A DNA stretch of 64,000 bases from Spirosoma validum (GTDB lineage Bacteria > Bacteroidota > Bacteroidia > Cytophagales > Spirosomataceae). Below are positions 45,874-54,918 of this stretch, piece after piece (within the stretch, counting starts at the first letter, position 1; each line of letters begins with the position of its first letter). The DNA lies in the NCBI RefSeq assembly GCF_014699035.1, contig NZ_JACXAA010000019.1, forward strand, positions 23,836 to 87,835, read 5' to 3'. A program made the translations under genes and the position numbers. The notes under the pieces were generated by a model, which made no database searches, had not been told where the DNA came from, and saw only the letters and a list, made by a program, of their open reading frames with translations.

Positions 45874-45928
45874 ACGACTGTCTTATGGTGGTATAGGTTG
45901 ACAGCCTGTATCAGCCTAAGACAGTCGT
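45874..45928. terminator. Hairpin between convergent SDR and aldehyde oxidase genes
   Basis: ACGACTGTCTTA (45874-45885) and TAAGACAGTCGT (45917-45928) pair perfectly over 12 bases around a 31-base loop. It lies between two genes that end toward each other, so it probably acts in both directions, although there is no long T run. Confidence 0.55.
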
Positions 45929-45942
45929 ACTCGTCCCCGTTT

Positions 45943-48225
45943 TCACACCAATTTATCAGGCGTCAAGGGGAGATCCCTTAACCGTTTACCCGTTGCATTG
46001 AAAACGGCGTTTGCAATGGCGGCTGCCACACCGGTAATACCGATCTCCCCGATACCGCGGGCGCCAATGGGTGAAATATGGGGATCAGCTTTTCCGATAA
46101 AATGAACATCGATGGGCGGCACATCCAGGTTGACGGGTACATGATAGTCGGCCAACGTCCGCACGACCGGACTGCCCCAGCGTTTGTCGTATTCGGTGGC
46201 TTCCATCAGGGCGGCACCAATGCCGAAAATGACACCGCCAATGATTTGTGAACGGGCCGTTTTTTCATTCATAATGCGACCGACATCCTGTACGCTGGTG
46301 AAGCGTTTCACCCGGATGGTTCCCAAATCCTCATCCACCCACACCTCGGCAAATTGTGCGCCAAACGAATGGAAAGCATAGTGTTTGCTATCGCTGTTCT
46401 GTTCAGCTGGAATCTCCCGGGGTGTGCAAAGGGCACTGGGTACGGTAAGGCCCGCACCGGAAACCGGCAGGGTGGTGGCACAGGCTTCCACCTCAGCCCG
46501 CTTGGCACGACTTATGATGTCGGCATAGGCATCGGTCTTCTTCTCATCGCCGTTGAGAACGAGTTTGCCATCAGCATAACCAATCTCGTCAGGTTTACGC
46601 CCATGGAGTTTGGAAGAGGGGTCTGCAATCGCTAGCGCTGCGAGCTCTTTTCTTAATAAGACGCAGGCTTCCATCGCGGCCGGATGAATACTCGCTGTTG
46701 TTTGGGAACCACCGGCCAGCGGTGCAGCAGGCAAACGGGAATCACCGATTTTTACTTGTATCCGTTCAACCGGCACACCCAGCGCATCAGCCGCCGTTTG
46801 CGCCAATACGGTATAGGTTCCGGTTCCAATATCGATCGATGCCGTCATCACCGTTACGTCTCCTTTCGCTGTCATGGACACCTTTACCGAAGCCGCACTC
46901 CGGCCACCGGGATACGTAGCGGTCGCCATACCATAGCCCACCAGGTAGTTTCCGTTTCGTTTCTGTCTGGGCTCCATGCTCCGGGCCGACCAGCCAAATT
47001 TCTCCGCACCGATCCGGTAACAGTCAACCAGGAACTCGCTGGAGAAGTCATGTCCTTTCATCGGGTCCTTAGTGGTATGGTTGGCGATTCGAAACGCAAC
47101 TGGGTCCATCTTGAGTTGATAGGCCATCTCATCCATAGCGGACTCCAAGGCAAAGGTGCCTGGCGTCTCGCCAGGTGCCCGCATGAAAGTGGGTGTGCCC
47201 CGATTCAGTTTGGCTACGTTGTAAGTGACTTCACGCAACGGAGCTTTGTAGAGAACCAGCGACTGCTTGCCACTCGGTTCAAAGAATTCGGTCAGGTTAG
47301 TGTACGTATCGGTATGATGACGAATCGCCTTCAATGTTCCGGCCGTATCGGTACCCAGGGCCACGCGTTGAATCGTTGCGGCACGATGTCCTACGTTGGT
47401 CTGCATCATCTGGCGGGTGAGCGCCAGTTTGACCGGACGGCCTGCTGTTTTGGCGGCCATAGCGACCAGAAGCGTATGAAGCCAGAGACCTTTGCTGCCG
47501 AAGCCGCCACCCACGAAGGGGGCGATCACGCGCACGTTCTCCTGCTGTAGACCGAAGAAATAAGCCGCGATGGCACCGGTGAGGCCCACGCCCTGGGTAG
47601 TATCATACAGGGTAAGCTTGTCGGCGGCTTCCCAAACGGCCACTGTGGCGTGTGGCTCCATCGGATGATGATGCTCGACCGGGGTGGAATACGTATTTTC
47701 CACGCGATGTGCTGACGTAGCGAGCGGGGTAGCTGCCTTACCCCCATTCACCTGAGCTTCCTCCCCCATCAACTTCGTTGGTTTCTTACTGTTTGGAAGC
47801 TCCGCTTTCAAATCAGTTGCGGCTTTCTCCACGGCATAACGCACCTTGAGTTTATAAGCAGCCGTACGGGCCTGTTCGTAACTCTCGGCCACGACCACGG
47901 CGATGAACTGTCCGGGGTAATGCACTTTGTTATCCTGCAAGGGTGGAAGATTCTCACCCAGGAAAGCGGCACCGGCCTTCGCTTGCGCCTGCATATCAAG
48001 CGGTTTAAGCTTCAGGGCATTCTTGTAGCTAATAACGCTGATTACGCCGGGTTCTTTTTTTGTGGCCGCGTCATCAATAGAGGTGATCCGTCCTTTTGCA
48101 ATCGTTGCCCGGACGGGGAACGCATAAGCCATATTCGGCTGGTTAAATTCCGCGGCATAGGTTGCCTGGCCCGTTACCTTCAGGCGACCATCAATACGGC
48201 TGATTGGTTTACCAGTTTCACTCAT
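45943..48225 (-). CDS. paoC: Aldehyde oxidase/xanthine dehydrogenase-type molybdenum subunit (PaoC-like)
   Basis: 760 residues. Two-part molybdopterin-binding subunit of the xanthine oxidase family: GPFxGGFGSKG-like APFVGGGFGSKG near the MCD-binding start, the STVRAPGE-type FMRAPGETPGTF, VMTASIDIGTGTYTVLAQTAADALG, and the catalytic Glu in GARGIGEIGITGVAAAI near residue 730. It oxidises aldehydes (or related compounds) at a Mo-MCD centre. The order PaoA-PaoB-PaoC is as in E. coli. The protein has no own signal; export would ride on the Tat signal of PaoA. A dedicated maturation chaperone (PaoD/XdhC) is not in the window. Confidence 0.9.
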   Translation of the reverse strand: MSETGKPISRIDGRLKVTGQATYAAEFNQPNMAYAFPVRATIAKGRITSIDDAATKKEPGVISVISYKNALKLKPLDMQAQAKAGAAFLGENLPPLQDNKVHYPGQFIAVVVAESYEQARTAAYKLKVRYAVEKAATDLKAELPNSKKPTKLMGEEAQVNGGKAATPLATSAHRVENTYSTPVEHHHPMEPHATVAVWEAADKLTLYDTTQGVGLTGAIAAYFFGLQQENVRVIAPFVGGGFGSKGLWLHTLLVAMAAKTAGRPVKLALTRQMMQTNVGHRAATIQRVALGTDTAGTLKAIRHHTDTYTNLTEFFEPSGKQSLVLYKAPLREVTYNVAKLNRGTPTFMRAPGETPGTFALESAMDEMAYQLKMDPVAFRIANHTTKDPMKGHDFSSEFLVDCYRIGAEKFGWSARSMEPRQKRNGNYLVGYGMATATYPGGRSAASVKVSMTAKGDVTVMTASIDIGTGTYTVLAQTAADALGVPVERIQVKIGDSRLPAAPLAGGSQTTASIHPAAMEACVLLRKELAALAIADPSSKLHGRKPDEIGYADGKLVLNGDEKKTDAYADIISRAKRAEVEACATTLPVSGAGLTVPSALCTPREIPAEQNSDSKHYAFHSFGAQFAEVWVDEDLGTIRVKRFTSVQDVGRIMNEKTARSQIIGGVIFGIGAALMEATEYDKRWGSPVVRTLADYHVPVNLDVPPIDVHFIGKADPHISPIGARGIGEIGITGVAAAIANAVFNATGKRLRDLPLTPDKLV

Positions 48226-48279
48226 GATCTGATCCGTTGTCTGTTGAACGATAGTACTTTTCCATTCCGTTACCGGCGG

Positions 48280-49284
48280 CTAGCCTTCAAGCCCGTATAC
48301 CCCACCCTGCATGGCCCCCTGCAAGGCACGCGTAATGGCTTTCTTCGCCATTGCCACCTTAAACTTATTATGTTCCAGGGGTCTGGCGTTTTTAAGTTCG
48401 GCTTCGGCAGCTGCCCGAAAGTTGGCCTCCGTGGCTTCTTTGCCAGTCAGCCATTTTTCGGCAACCGAGGCACGCCAGGGTTTATGGGCAACACCGCCCA
48501 GTGCGATCCGAACCTGTTTAATCTGGTTCCCTTCCAGCGACAGGGCCGCTGCGACTGAAACCAAAGCAAACGCATACGAGGACCGTTCCCGAATCTTCAG
48601 ATAATACGAGCGTTCGGCAAAATCATTTGTCGGCAATTCGATTGACGTGATCAATTCGCCCTGTTTCAGGTTGTTGTCTTTTTCGGGAGTATCGCCCGGC
48701 AAACGGTGGAAATCGGCAAATTCGATGGTGCGTTTGGCGTTGTTCTTGCCTTCCACATGAACCACCGCATCAAGCGCTGCTAAGGCTACGGCCATGTCCG
48801 ATGGGTAAACCGCGACGCATTTTTCAGACCATCCAAATATCGCGTGGTTGCGATTAATACCTTTCAGAGCACCGCACCCAGAACCCGGTTCGCGTTTATT
48901 GCAGGGCATGTTTACATCATAGAAATACGTGCAGCGTGTGCGCTGATTGAGGTTGCCCCCATTGGTCGCCATATTTCGAATCTGCACACTGGCCCCCGCA
49001 AGGATAGCCATGGAGAGCAGCGGGTAGTTTTTACGAATAAGTTCATGATTGGCCGTGAGTGCATTGGTCGCTGTGGCACCAATGGCTACACCCGTCGCCG
49101 TCTTTTCAATATCGGCGTGTTTCAACCGGGTAATATCCACCAGCTCGGAAGGATGCATGACATCTTCTTTCATCAGGTCGACTAAATTCGTTCCGCCACC
49201 CAGGAATTTGGCACCGGGATTCGCCGATACAAGATTGACGGCCGTGGCCGGATCACCGGCCTTTGAATAGTTGAATGGTCTCAT
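48280..49284 (-). CDS. paoB: Aldehyde oxidase FAD-binding subunit (PaoB-like)
   Basis: From the ATG at 49284 (MRPFNYSKAGDPATAVNLV) it has 334 residues; the longer open frame upstream overlaps the PaoA gene out of phase and is not coding. FAD domain: FLGGGTNLVDLMKEDVMHPS and later GGNLNQRTRC. The segment RCTYFYDVNMPCNKREPGSG with its Cys residues (and the next Cys, ..GCGALKG) is the insert that in PaoB carries a [4Fe-4S] cluster. It passes electrons between the Fe-S subunit and FAD. It starts 22 bases after PaoA and ends 54 bases before PaoC. Confidence 0.9.
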   Translation of the reverse strand: MRPFNYSKAGDPATAVNLVSANPGAKFLGGGTNLVDLMKEDVMHPSELVDITRLKHADIEKTATGVAIGATATNALTANHELIRKNYPLLSMAILAGASVQIRNMATNGGNLNQRTRCTYFYDVNMPCNKREPGSGCGALKGINRNHAIFGWSEKCVAVYPSDMAVALAALDAVVHVEGKNNAKRTIEFADFHRLPGDTPEKDNNLKQGELITSIELPTNDFAERSYYLKIRERSSYAFALVSVAAALSLEGNQIKQVRIALGGVAHKPWRASVAEKWLTGKEATEANFRAAAEAELKNARPLEHNKFKVAMAKKAITRALQGAMQGGVYGLEG

Positions 49285-49306
49285 GATTGACGAGTGCTTA
49301 ATAGGA

Positions 49307-50095
49307 TCAAATCGTGCCGTCCGCAAATTGCCAAACCTGGGCAACGGCCTTGTCACCATGCACTTCGCGGATGGCATCCACAATATTGGGATAGGCCCCG
49401 CACCGGCAGATGTTGCCCGACATCCGTTCCCGGATTTCCTCATCGGAGAGTTTGACTGGCTTGCCCGCCTGGCGCACATTACGGGTAACATAACTGGCCT
49501 CGCCGTTCTTGGCTTCACTCATCAGGGCAACCGCCGAACATATCTGGCCGGGCGTACAGTACCCACACTGAAATCCGTCATGTTTAATAAACGCAGCCTG
49601 CATGGGATGAAGCGTATCTCCCTCGGCTAACCCTTCGATGGTAGTCACTACCCTATCCTCGCAGGTGGCGGCCAGAGTTAAGCAGGACAGTACGCGCCGA
49701 CCATCAATCAGGACCGTGCAGGCACCGCACTGACCATGATCGCACCCTTTTTTGGAGCCCGTCAGCGCCAGGCGCTCCCGCAAGGCATCCAATAACGTCA
49801 TGCGTGAATCCACCAACAGGTTCTGCGCACGGCCATTTATCTTGAGCGCTACATTGACACCGTTCTCCAGCGCTATCGGGGGCGGAGGTGCTCCGGTGGT
49901 GGTTCGGGCCATCAACTGTTCGATACCAAGGAACTGGGCGGCCAGCAAGCCGGTGCCGGTAAAGGTGATGAGTTTTAGGAAATGCCGTCGTTTCAAGCCT
50001 GAGGTAATGATCTCAGGTAGTTCATCAGGCATGAGGTCTTCGAGAACCTTTCGTTCTTCGTCGGTCAGATCGGGAAACTTGGGTTGGTCTTCCAT
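49307..50095 (-). CDS. paoA: Aldehyde oxidase 2Fe-2S subunit with Tat signal (PaoA-like)
   Basis: 262 residues, longer than usual because of an N-terminal acidic segment before the Tat-type signal (LKRRHFLKLITFTGTGLLAA). The plant-ferredoxin-like [2Fe-2S] domain has CDHGQCGACTVLIDGRRVLSC, and the C-terminal helical domain has CGYCTPGQIC and CRCGAYP. It takes electrons from the molybdenum site. It is first in the operon; its Tat signal probably carries the whole assembled complex to the periplasm. I see no clear TAnnTTTG box in the ~250 bases upstream. Confidence 0.92.
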   Translation of the reverse strand: MEDQPKFPDLTDEERKVLEDLMPDELPEIITSGLKRRHFLKLITFTGTGLLAAQFLGIEQLMARTTTGAPPPPIALENGVNVALKINGRAQNLLVDSRMTLLDALRERLALTGSKKGCDHGQCGACTVLIDGRRVLSCLTLAATCEDRVVTTIEGLAEGDTLHPMQAAFIKHDGFQCGYCTPGQICSAVALMSEAKNGEASYVTRNVRQAGKPVKLSDEEIRERMSGNICRCGAYPNIVDAIREVHGDKAVAQVWQFADGTI

Positions 50096-50342
50096 GATGT
50101 AGGTTTGAAGAATCTTCTAAAGATACTCTTTTACGACACGACTTGTTTGACTTGAATTTGCTACCTTTTACTGAACCGTGTTATACGATCGTTTAAAATT
50201 GCGTCCAGTTCAAAAAGCTATACAGCAAGTGGATTTGTGCAACAGCTACAAGTGTTTCCGAGATTGATACATTCTGGGCAGCCAGCACAAAGTTTTCGTA
50301 TTTTAGCTGAATCACTTGATCTTCTTCGGCTCAGAAAGACGA

Positions 50343-51084
50343 ATGGACACATTGATCAAACTACTGGTGGTAGAAGATGAAATGCTCATCGGGGCAAAAA
50401 TCTCTATGCTGCTTATGAACTTGGGTACGAAGTGGCCGGTATATTGCCCCATGGCGAAAAAGCTATTGTTCATGTAGAGAATAACCGACCCGATATTATT
50501 CTGCTCGACATCAATTTAAAAGGGAAGATGGATGGCATTGAAACGGCGGCCATTTTTCAGCAGAAAAAAAACCGGTTATTTTCCTCACTGCCAATTCTGA
50601 CGATGCTACGTTTAACCGGACTAAACAGACACAACCAGCCGCTTTTATAACGAAACCGTCTAAGCAACTCGATCTGCAACGAGCTATTGAACTCACCATC
50701 AGCCGCCTGGTCGCAGCGGAAGAAGAACCTGTACCGACCGATACGGATGGAGAAGAGAAGCCCTTCATTTTGAGCGATCGCATCTTTGTCCATCATCATG
50801 AGCGAATGATAAAGATCCTGATGATGGACATTCTTTACATTGAAGCCGACCGAAATTACAGTCACATTTTCACGAAAGAAAAGGAATATTTACTATCCGT
50901 TACGCTGAAAAACATTGAAGAAAACCTACCTCAGCCTTTTTTTATGCGCATTCATCGCTCCTACCTAGTGAACCTGATGCATATTGATGAAGTGCTGGAA
51001 TCAGACGTACTGATCGGTAAGCAGGAGCTTCCATTGGGTAGCGGTATGCGAGCGCAGTTGATGCGACGAATGCGAACCTTGTAA
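50343..51084 (+). pseudogene. LytTR response regulator with two frameshifts
   Basis: Three frames in order give one regulator. ATG 50343 starts the receiver (LLVVEDEMLIGAKISMLLMN). After about 50420 the phase changes (..YEVAGILPHGEKA, IILLDINLKGKMDG with the phosphoacceptor Asp). At the A8 run near 50564-50571 it changes again (PVIFLTANSDDATFNR, ITKP). The last frame runs without further break through a complete LytTR domain (DILYIEADRNYSHIF, FMRIHRSYLVNL) to TAA 51082. Each change is repaired by adding one base. The second lies on A-AAA-AAC, a slippery heptamer. No kinase gene is adjacent. Confidence 0.7.
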
Positions 51085-51089
51085 TCACC

Positions 51090-51587
51090 TTACTGTTTGG
51101 GTTTCCCATCCGACGAAAAGCTATCCCGGAATATTTTCAGTTTGCCTTCTTCCCATTTCCAAACCAATAGGTATCTTCCTTTTGACGCCACTCTTCCGTC
51201 TGAAAACGCGAACGATAGCGTTCCTTCTTCCACAACCAAATTGTTATCATTACCCCATACGCCGATGGTTGTGTAGTCAAATTTGGTTATGCCGGCACGG
51301 ATAAGCTCCCCGTATAAGGATTGGACGCCCGACCGACCTGTTGTTGTGGGTATAGCGTGGTTGAAAATTTTTGCGTCCCGGGTATAAATGCTGGCGGCCT
51401 TTACGGAATCAGATTTCGCGAACGCATTACTGAATAGGCCACTCTGAGCATCAATTTCGTTGATGACTTTCGTTGAGTCGAAGGCTGTTTTTGTGGTAGA
51501 TGATTGTGCGGCTACCTTATGACTTAATGTTGAAACGAATAGTAGAAGCAGTATACAACGCGACGTGATTTTTTGTAAGTATGTCAT
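51090..51587 (-). CDS. Secreted DUF4440/SnoaL-like protein
   Basis: 165 residues from the ATG at 51587 (11 residues after the first possible Met), giving a signal peptide cut after HKVAAQ. The NTF2-fold part (INEIDAQSGLFSNAFAKSDS, IYTRDAKIFNH, GRSGVQSLYGELIRAGITKF, ASKGRYLLVWKWEEGKLKIFRDSF) matches DUF4440 / SgcJ-EcaC proteins. The function of these secreted forms is unknown. The gene converges with the broken LytTR gene, with only 5 bases between their stop codons, and is divergent from the broken SnoaL gene next to it. Confidence 0.8.
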   Translation of the reverse strand: MTYLQKITSRCILLLLFVSTLSHKVAAQSSTTKTAFDSTKVINEIDAQSGLFSNAFAKSDSVKAASIYTRDAKIFNHAIPTTTGRSGVQSLYGELIRAGITKFDYTTIGVWGNDNNLVVEEGTLSFAFSDGRVASKGRYLLVWKWEEGKLKIFRDSFSSDGKPKQ

Positions 51588-51618
51588 GTCTTTATAGATA
51601 GGAATAGCGAAGCCTATC

Positions 51619-51919
51619 ATGAAATACCTCGCGGTAATTAGCCTGATTTACGTACTGCCGTTTTGGTCAAACGCGCAAAACTCACCGGTTTCTCCGGTAT
51701 TAAATTTGAAATTAAAGAGGTATTTGGACAAGGCGACAAACTAACCAAGTATTGGGTATTTAGCGGAAAGCATACCGGCGACTTTTTTGGAATAGCCCCT
51801 ACCGGCAAATCAGTTACGTTACAAGGACAACGATCGTCCGTATGGAAAACGGACTTATTATGGAAGAGCAGGATTTTTTTGACAACCTAGACTTATTGAC
51901 CCAGCTTGGGGTATACTAA
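51619..51919 (+). pseudogene. SnoaL-type ester cyclase-like gene, dead
   Basis: ATG 51619 gives a signal peptide (MKYLAVISLIYVLPFWSNAQ). Then the phase changes to GFSGIKFEIKEVFGQGDKL and FSGKHTGDFFGIAPTGKSVT, the central part of a SnoaL/ester-cyclase domain, whose front (about 40 residues) is missing. After one lost base near 51830 the tail RMENGLIMEEQDFFDNLDLL..QLG follows to TAA 51917-51919. It is divergent from the DUF4440 gene. Confidence 0.6.
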
Positions 51920-52038
51920 TAAAAGTTACCAAAAAACAATAAGAAGCATTCTACCAAAAATCATCAGCGTTTGCAATACAAAGAAGCAGGTCCTTCGGGA
52001 CCTGCTTCTGCAATATCTGAACTGTCTGATAAGATGTA
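51920..52038. other. Short non-coding stretch with hairpin
   Basis: This holds only the hairpin at 51982-52009, between two gene remains. Confidence 0.4.
51982..52009. terminator. Perfect hairpin with TTCG loop
   Basis: AGAAGCAGGTCC (51982-51993) and GGACCTGCTTCT (51998-52009) form a perfect 12-bp stem with a TTCG tetraloop, a very stable RNA fold. There is no T run. The sequence TGCAATA occurs directly on both sides (51971 and 52009), giving a small direct repeat around the hairpin. Confidence 0.55.
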
Positions 52039-52242
52039 CTAGTCAATGAGCAATCTATTGGTTCGCTTTGAGACGGGGCCAGCCACAAAATTAGTTGTGC
52101 GAATATCCCCCTCCCATTGGAAAATAAAAAGCTTCTCTGTTGACGGACTCAGCGTGTAGGTGTTATCATTACTTCCGTTAGCAATTGCCGTTTTATTGAA
52201 GGTAGTAATAGAGAAAAGGCGCGAGCCATATGGTCCGCGCCT
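52039..52242 (-). pseudogene. C-terminal gene fragment
   Basis: On the minus strand a frame without start codon begins after an in-frame TAG near 52246 and reads GSRLFSITTFNKTAIANGSN, TYTLSPSTEKLFIFQWEG and DIRTTNFVAGPVSKRTNRLL to TAG at 52039-52041. The text looks like the real end of a beta-rich secreted protein, but I cannot name the family and the front is absent. It lies directly downstream of the propeller gene that ends at 52269. Confidence 0.35.
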
Positions 52243-52246
52243 TTTC
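52212..52246. terminator. Terminator hairpin after the SMP-30-like gene
   Basis: AGAAAAGGCGCG (52212-52223) and CGCGCCTTTTCT (52235-52246) form a perfect 12-bp stem; the loop contains the palindrome CCATATGG. It lies 23 bases after the minus-strand stop codon of the propeller gene and ends in a short TTTT tract on both strands. Confidence 0.7.
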
Positions 52247-52268
52247 TATAATGCTGAAGTAATATAAT

Positions 52269-53114
52269 CTAGTTGAGCGAGTAAGCTTTGACTGTATTGT
52301 GAAAAAAGGTAGGTACAAACAGCACTTTAGTCATTGGATTATACCCAATGTCAGCTGAATTTATCTTCTCTTTGGAGGTGTCCATTTTTAATTCGGTAGT
52401 CCCATCCGCATGGATATACCAAATTTTCCCGCCCCATTCAGTGACAACATAGGTCTTGTTTCCCAGAGCTACAATGCCATCGATACCACCCATACCTTTG
52501 GCTATCGTACTCAATTGTTTTGTTTCAGGGTTCAGACCTAGCAAAGATCCGTCGCCATTACCGATCAGCAATTGATTGTTTTCAAATAGAAGCCCGTTGG
52601 TGCCTTTGAGGGGAGCATCTGCTAAAACAAGACTAGCTTTGCCATTCGTAATCGCCCACACTTTACTATCGTTCGAGTCCGTGACGTACACAACGCCTTT
52701 TTTCGTATCGATGGCAATGTCATTGAGGAATTTAGCCCCTTCGATTGGATATCGGTTCAGGATTTTACCTGTAGCCAGCGCTATCTCAGCAACCTGAGTC
52801 ATTTCGGTAACGTACAGTTTGTCACCCATAATCCCCATGCCTTTGGTCGAATTAAGGTTGTCGGTAAATTTCAATTGAATTACCTTCCCATCCAGACCCA
52901 CTTTGGCGATATAACTGCTTTTGTTTTCCAGATTAGGATTGCCATTGATACAGGCAACGTATAAGATTTTTTTGGTTGGCTCATAGAGAACACTTTCGGG
53001 TGTACGAAGCGTCGTGTCGGTTTCCCATATGGGTTTTAACTCAATTGATTGAGCCTGGGCAATATAGCTTAGGCTGGCGACTAGACTAAACAGAATGAGG
53101 AGCGATTTTCCCAT
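52269..53114 (-). CDS. Secreted SMP-30/gluconolactonase-like beta-propeller protein
   Basis: 281 residues with a signal peptide (cut after IAQAQ) and repeated blade motifs of an SMP-30/NHL-type six-bladed propeller: ESVLYEPTKKILYVACINGN, FLNDIAIDTKKGVVYVTDSN, GTNGLLFENNQLLIGNGDG, IDGIVALGNKTYVVTEWGG, NSADIGYNPMTKVLFVPTF. Asn/Asp residues at the propeller core resemble the metal site of the family, but lactonase activity is not certain. It is probably periplasmic. It is transcribed alone and ends at a hairpin terminator. Confidence 0.85.
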   Translation of the reverse strand: MGKSLLILFSLVASLSYIAQAQSIELKPIWETDTTLRTPESVLYEPTKKILYVACINGNPNLENKSSYIAKVGLDGKVIQLKFTDNLNSTKGMGIMGDKLYVTEMTQVAEIALATGKILNRYPIEGAKFLNDIAIDTKKGVVYVTDSNDSKVWAITNGKASLVLADAPLKGTNGLLFENNQLLIGNGDGSLLGLNPETKQLSTIAKGMGGIDGIVALGNKTYVVTEWGGKIWYIHADGTTELKMDTSKEKINSADIGYNPMTKVLFVPTFFHNTVKAYSLN

Positions 53115-53446
53115 GTTGGTACGTTCAAAGATTGTAGTAGGTTAAAGCGCAATAGCCAATTTACTTACCTAGGTCTAAACAACTTTTTACCCGTTTGGCA
53201 AACGACAATATTTTGGTTTTACCTCTCCTATTCATGGTTGGTTTGTAGCCCAATAGCTTTTTACATATCCTGCATTCATTAACCTAGATGCCAGAAATGT
53301 TTTTAAACGAATTTTTCATTCGCTGATTCTACGATCTATCAAATATACTAGCAACCATCGCCCTTATTTAGACTGAATCTTAGTAATTTGCGACGTTTTT
53401 GGGCGCTAAGGCCAAACACGTTGCATCAGCAATTCAACTCGGGTAT

Positions 53447-54913
53447 ATGCATATAAAAAAAATAGTATTCGCTCTTCTGGTAGGCATTGCCTTCTCCGTT
53501 CATGCCCAGAAAAACGTGCTGCTGGACCAGTCGTTCTGGCAGGGTAAGCCGGATGTAAGCCAGGTTAAGGCAGAAATTGAGAAAGGGAACAGCCCGTCGC
53601 AGTTCAATCCGGCGAGTTTTGATCCCGTTGTGATGGCGATCAACGCCCAGGCACCTAATGAGACAATCAAGTATCTGTTAGCACAACCCGGCAACGACGT
53701 TAACAAAATCACGCACGATAGCCGTATCTACCTGCACTGGGCCGCCATGCGAGGTAACGTAGAGATCATGGAATATTTGCTTTCAAAAGGGTCTAAAACT
53801 AACGTAGAGGACAGCCACGGCATGACGGTATTGAATTTTGCGGCCGCTGGCGGGCAACCGAACACGCAGGTCTATGACTTGTGCCTACGTAACGGTGCCA
53901 ACCTGAAAAAAGACCTGAATCATGACGGAGCCAATGCGTTACTGATTGCGGTCGCCAACGACAAAGACCTCAAATTGACCGATTACTTTGTCTCAAAAGG
54001 CCTGGATCTAAAAAGTACGGACGCAGTTGGTAATAATGCGTTTAGCTACGCTGCCAGGGGTGGTAATATCGACGTACTAAAAGCGCTACAGCAACGAGGA
54101 GTTCCCGTAAACCCTACGGCCATAATTATGGCTAGCCAGGGAGGACGTCAGGGTGCTGCGCCCATCGAAGTGTTCCAATATCTGGAAAGCCTGGGTATCA
54201 AACCGACTGTGACAAACAAGGCTGGTGAAAACGTCTTGCACGCTCTTGTTCGCCGACCTAAACAAAATGAAATCATTCAGCACTTTCTGGATAAAGGCGT
54301 CGATGTTAATCAGGCTGACGAAGAAGGCAATACAACATTTATGAATGCGGCTGCTTCCAACCGGGACGTTGCTGTCCTGGAGATGCTGATACCAAAAGTA
54401 AAAAACATCAATCAGCCCAATCAGAAAGGGGCAACGGCACTGGCTATGGCCGTGCGGGGTAATTCGCCTGAAGTAACGACCTATCTGTTAACTAAAGGAG
54501 CCGACATTAACGTAACAGACAAAAACGGAGACAATCTGACTGCTTATTTGGTACAATCGCGACCCGATGATTTTGAGGCAAAACTGAAACTGCTTCAGGA
54601 CAAAGGTCTCGACGTGAAAGCCCCTCAGAAGAACGGTAATACATTGTATCACTTAGCCGTTGCCAAAAATGACCTGTCGCTGGTGAAACGGCTGGAATCT
54701 CTTCAGATCGATGTTAACGCCCGTAACAAGGAAGGCATCACCGCGCTACACAAGGCTGCGATGGTGTCGAAAGATGATGCTATGATGAAATATCTGTTGT
54801 CGATCGGGGCGAAGAAAGACATTCCGACCAACTTTAAAGAAACCGCTTTCGATCTGGCCAGTGAAAATGAATCGCTGTCGAAAAACAACGTATCCGTTAA
54901 CTTTCTGAAATAG
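53447..54913 (+). CDS. Secreted ankyrin-repeat protein
   Basis: From ATG 53447 this is 488 residues (an in-frame start at 53399 adds 16 unlikely residues and spoils the signal). Signal peptide cut after SVHAQ, then about ten ankyrin repeats from residue 70 to the end (e.g. RIYLHWAAMRGNVEIMEYLL, GNTTFMNAAASNRDVAVLEM, GATALAMAVRGNSPEVTTYL, GITALHKAAMVSKDDAMMKY). It probably acts in the periplasm as a binding scaffold. It begins a three-gene operon: the DUF2271 gene follows after 5 bases and the flavoreductase after a further 28. Confidence 0.9.
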   Translation: MHIKKIVFALLVGIAFSVHAQKNVLLDQSFWQGKPDVSQVKAEIEKGNSPSQFNPASFDPVVMAINAQAPNETIKYLLAQPGNDVNKITHDSRIYLHWAAMRGNVEIMEYLLSKGSKTNVEDSHGMTVLNFAAAGGQPNTQVYDLCLRNGANLKKDLNHDGANALLIAVANDKDLKLTDYFVSKGLDLKSTDAVGNNAFSYAARGGNIDVLKALQQRGVPVNPTAIIMASQGGRQGAAPIEVFQYLESLGIKPTVTNKAGENVLHALVRRPKQNEIIQHFLDKGVDVNQADEEGNTTFMNAAASNRDVAVLEMLIPKVKNINQPNQKGATALAMAVRGNSPEVTTYLLTKGADINVTDKNGDNLTAYLVQSRPDDFEAKLKLLQDKGLDVKAPQKNGNTLYHLAVAKNDLSLVKRLESLQIDVNARNKEGITALHKAAMVSKDDAMMKYLLSIGAKKDIPTNFKETAFDLASENESLSKNNVSVNFLK

Positions 54914-54918
54914 AAGCT

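Noticed and set aside
46684..47550. 288-codon ORF on the plus strand inside paoC
   Set aside because: It is antisense to a well-supported molybdenum subunit and has no recognisable domain; high-GC coding DNA gives such shadows.
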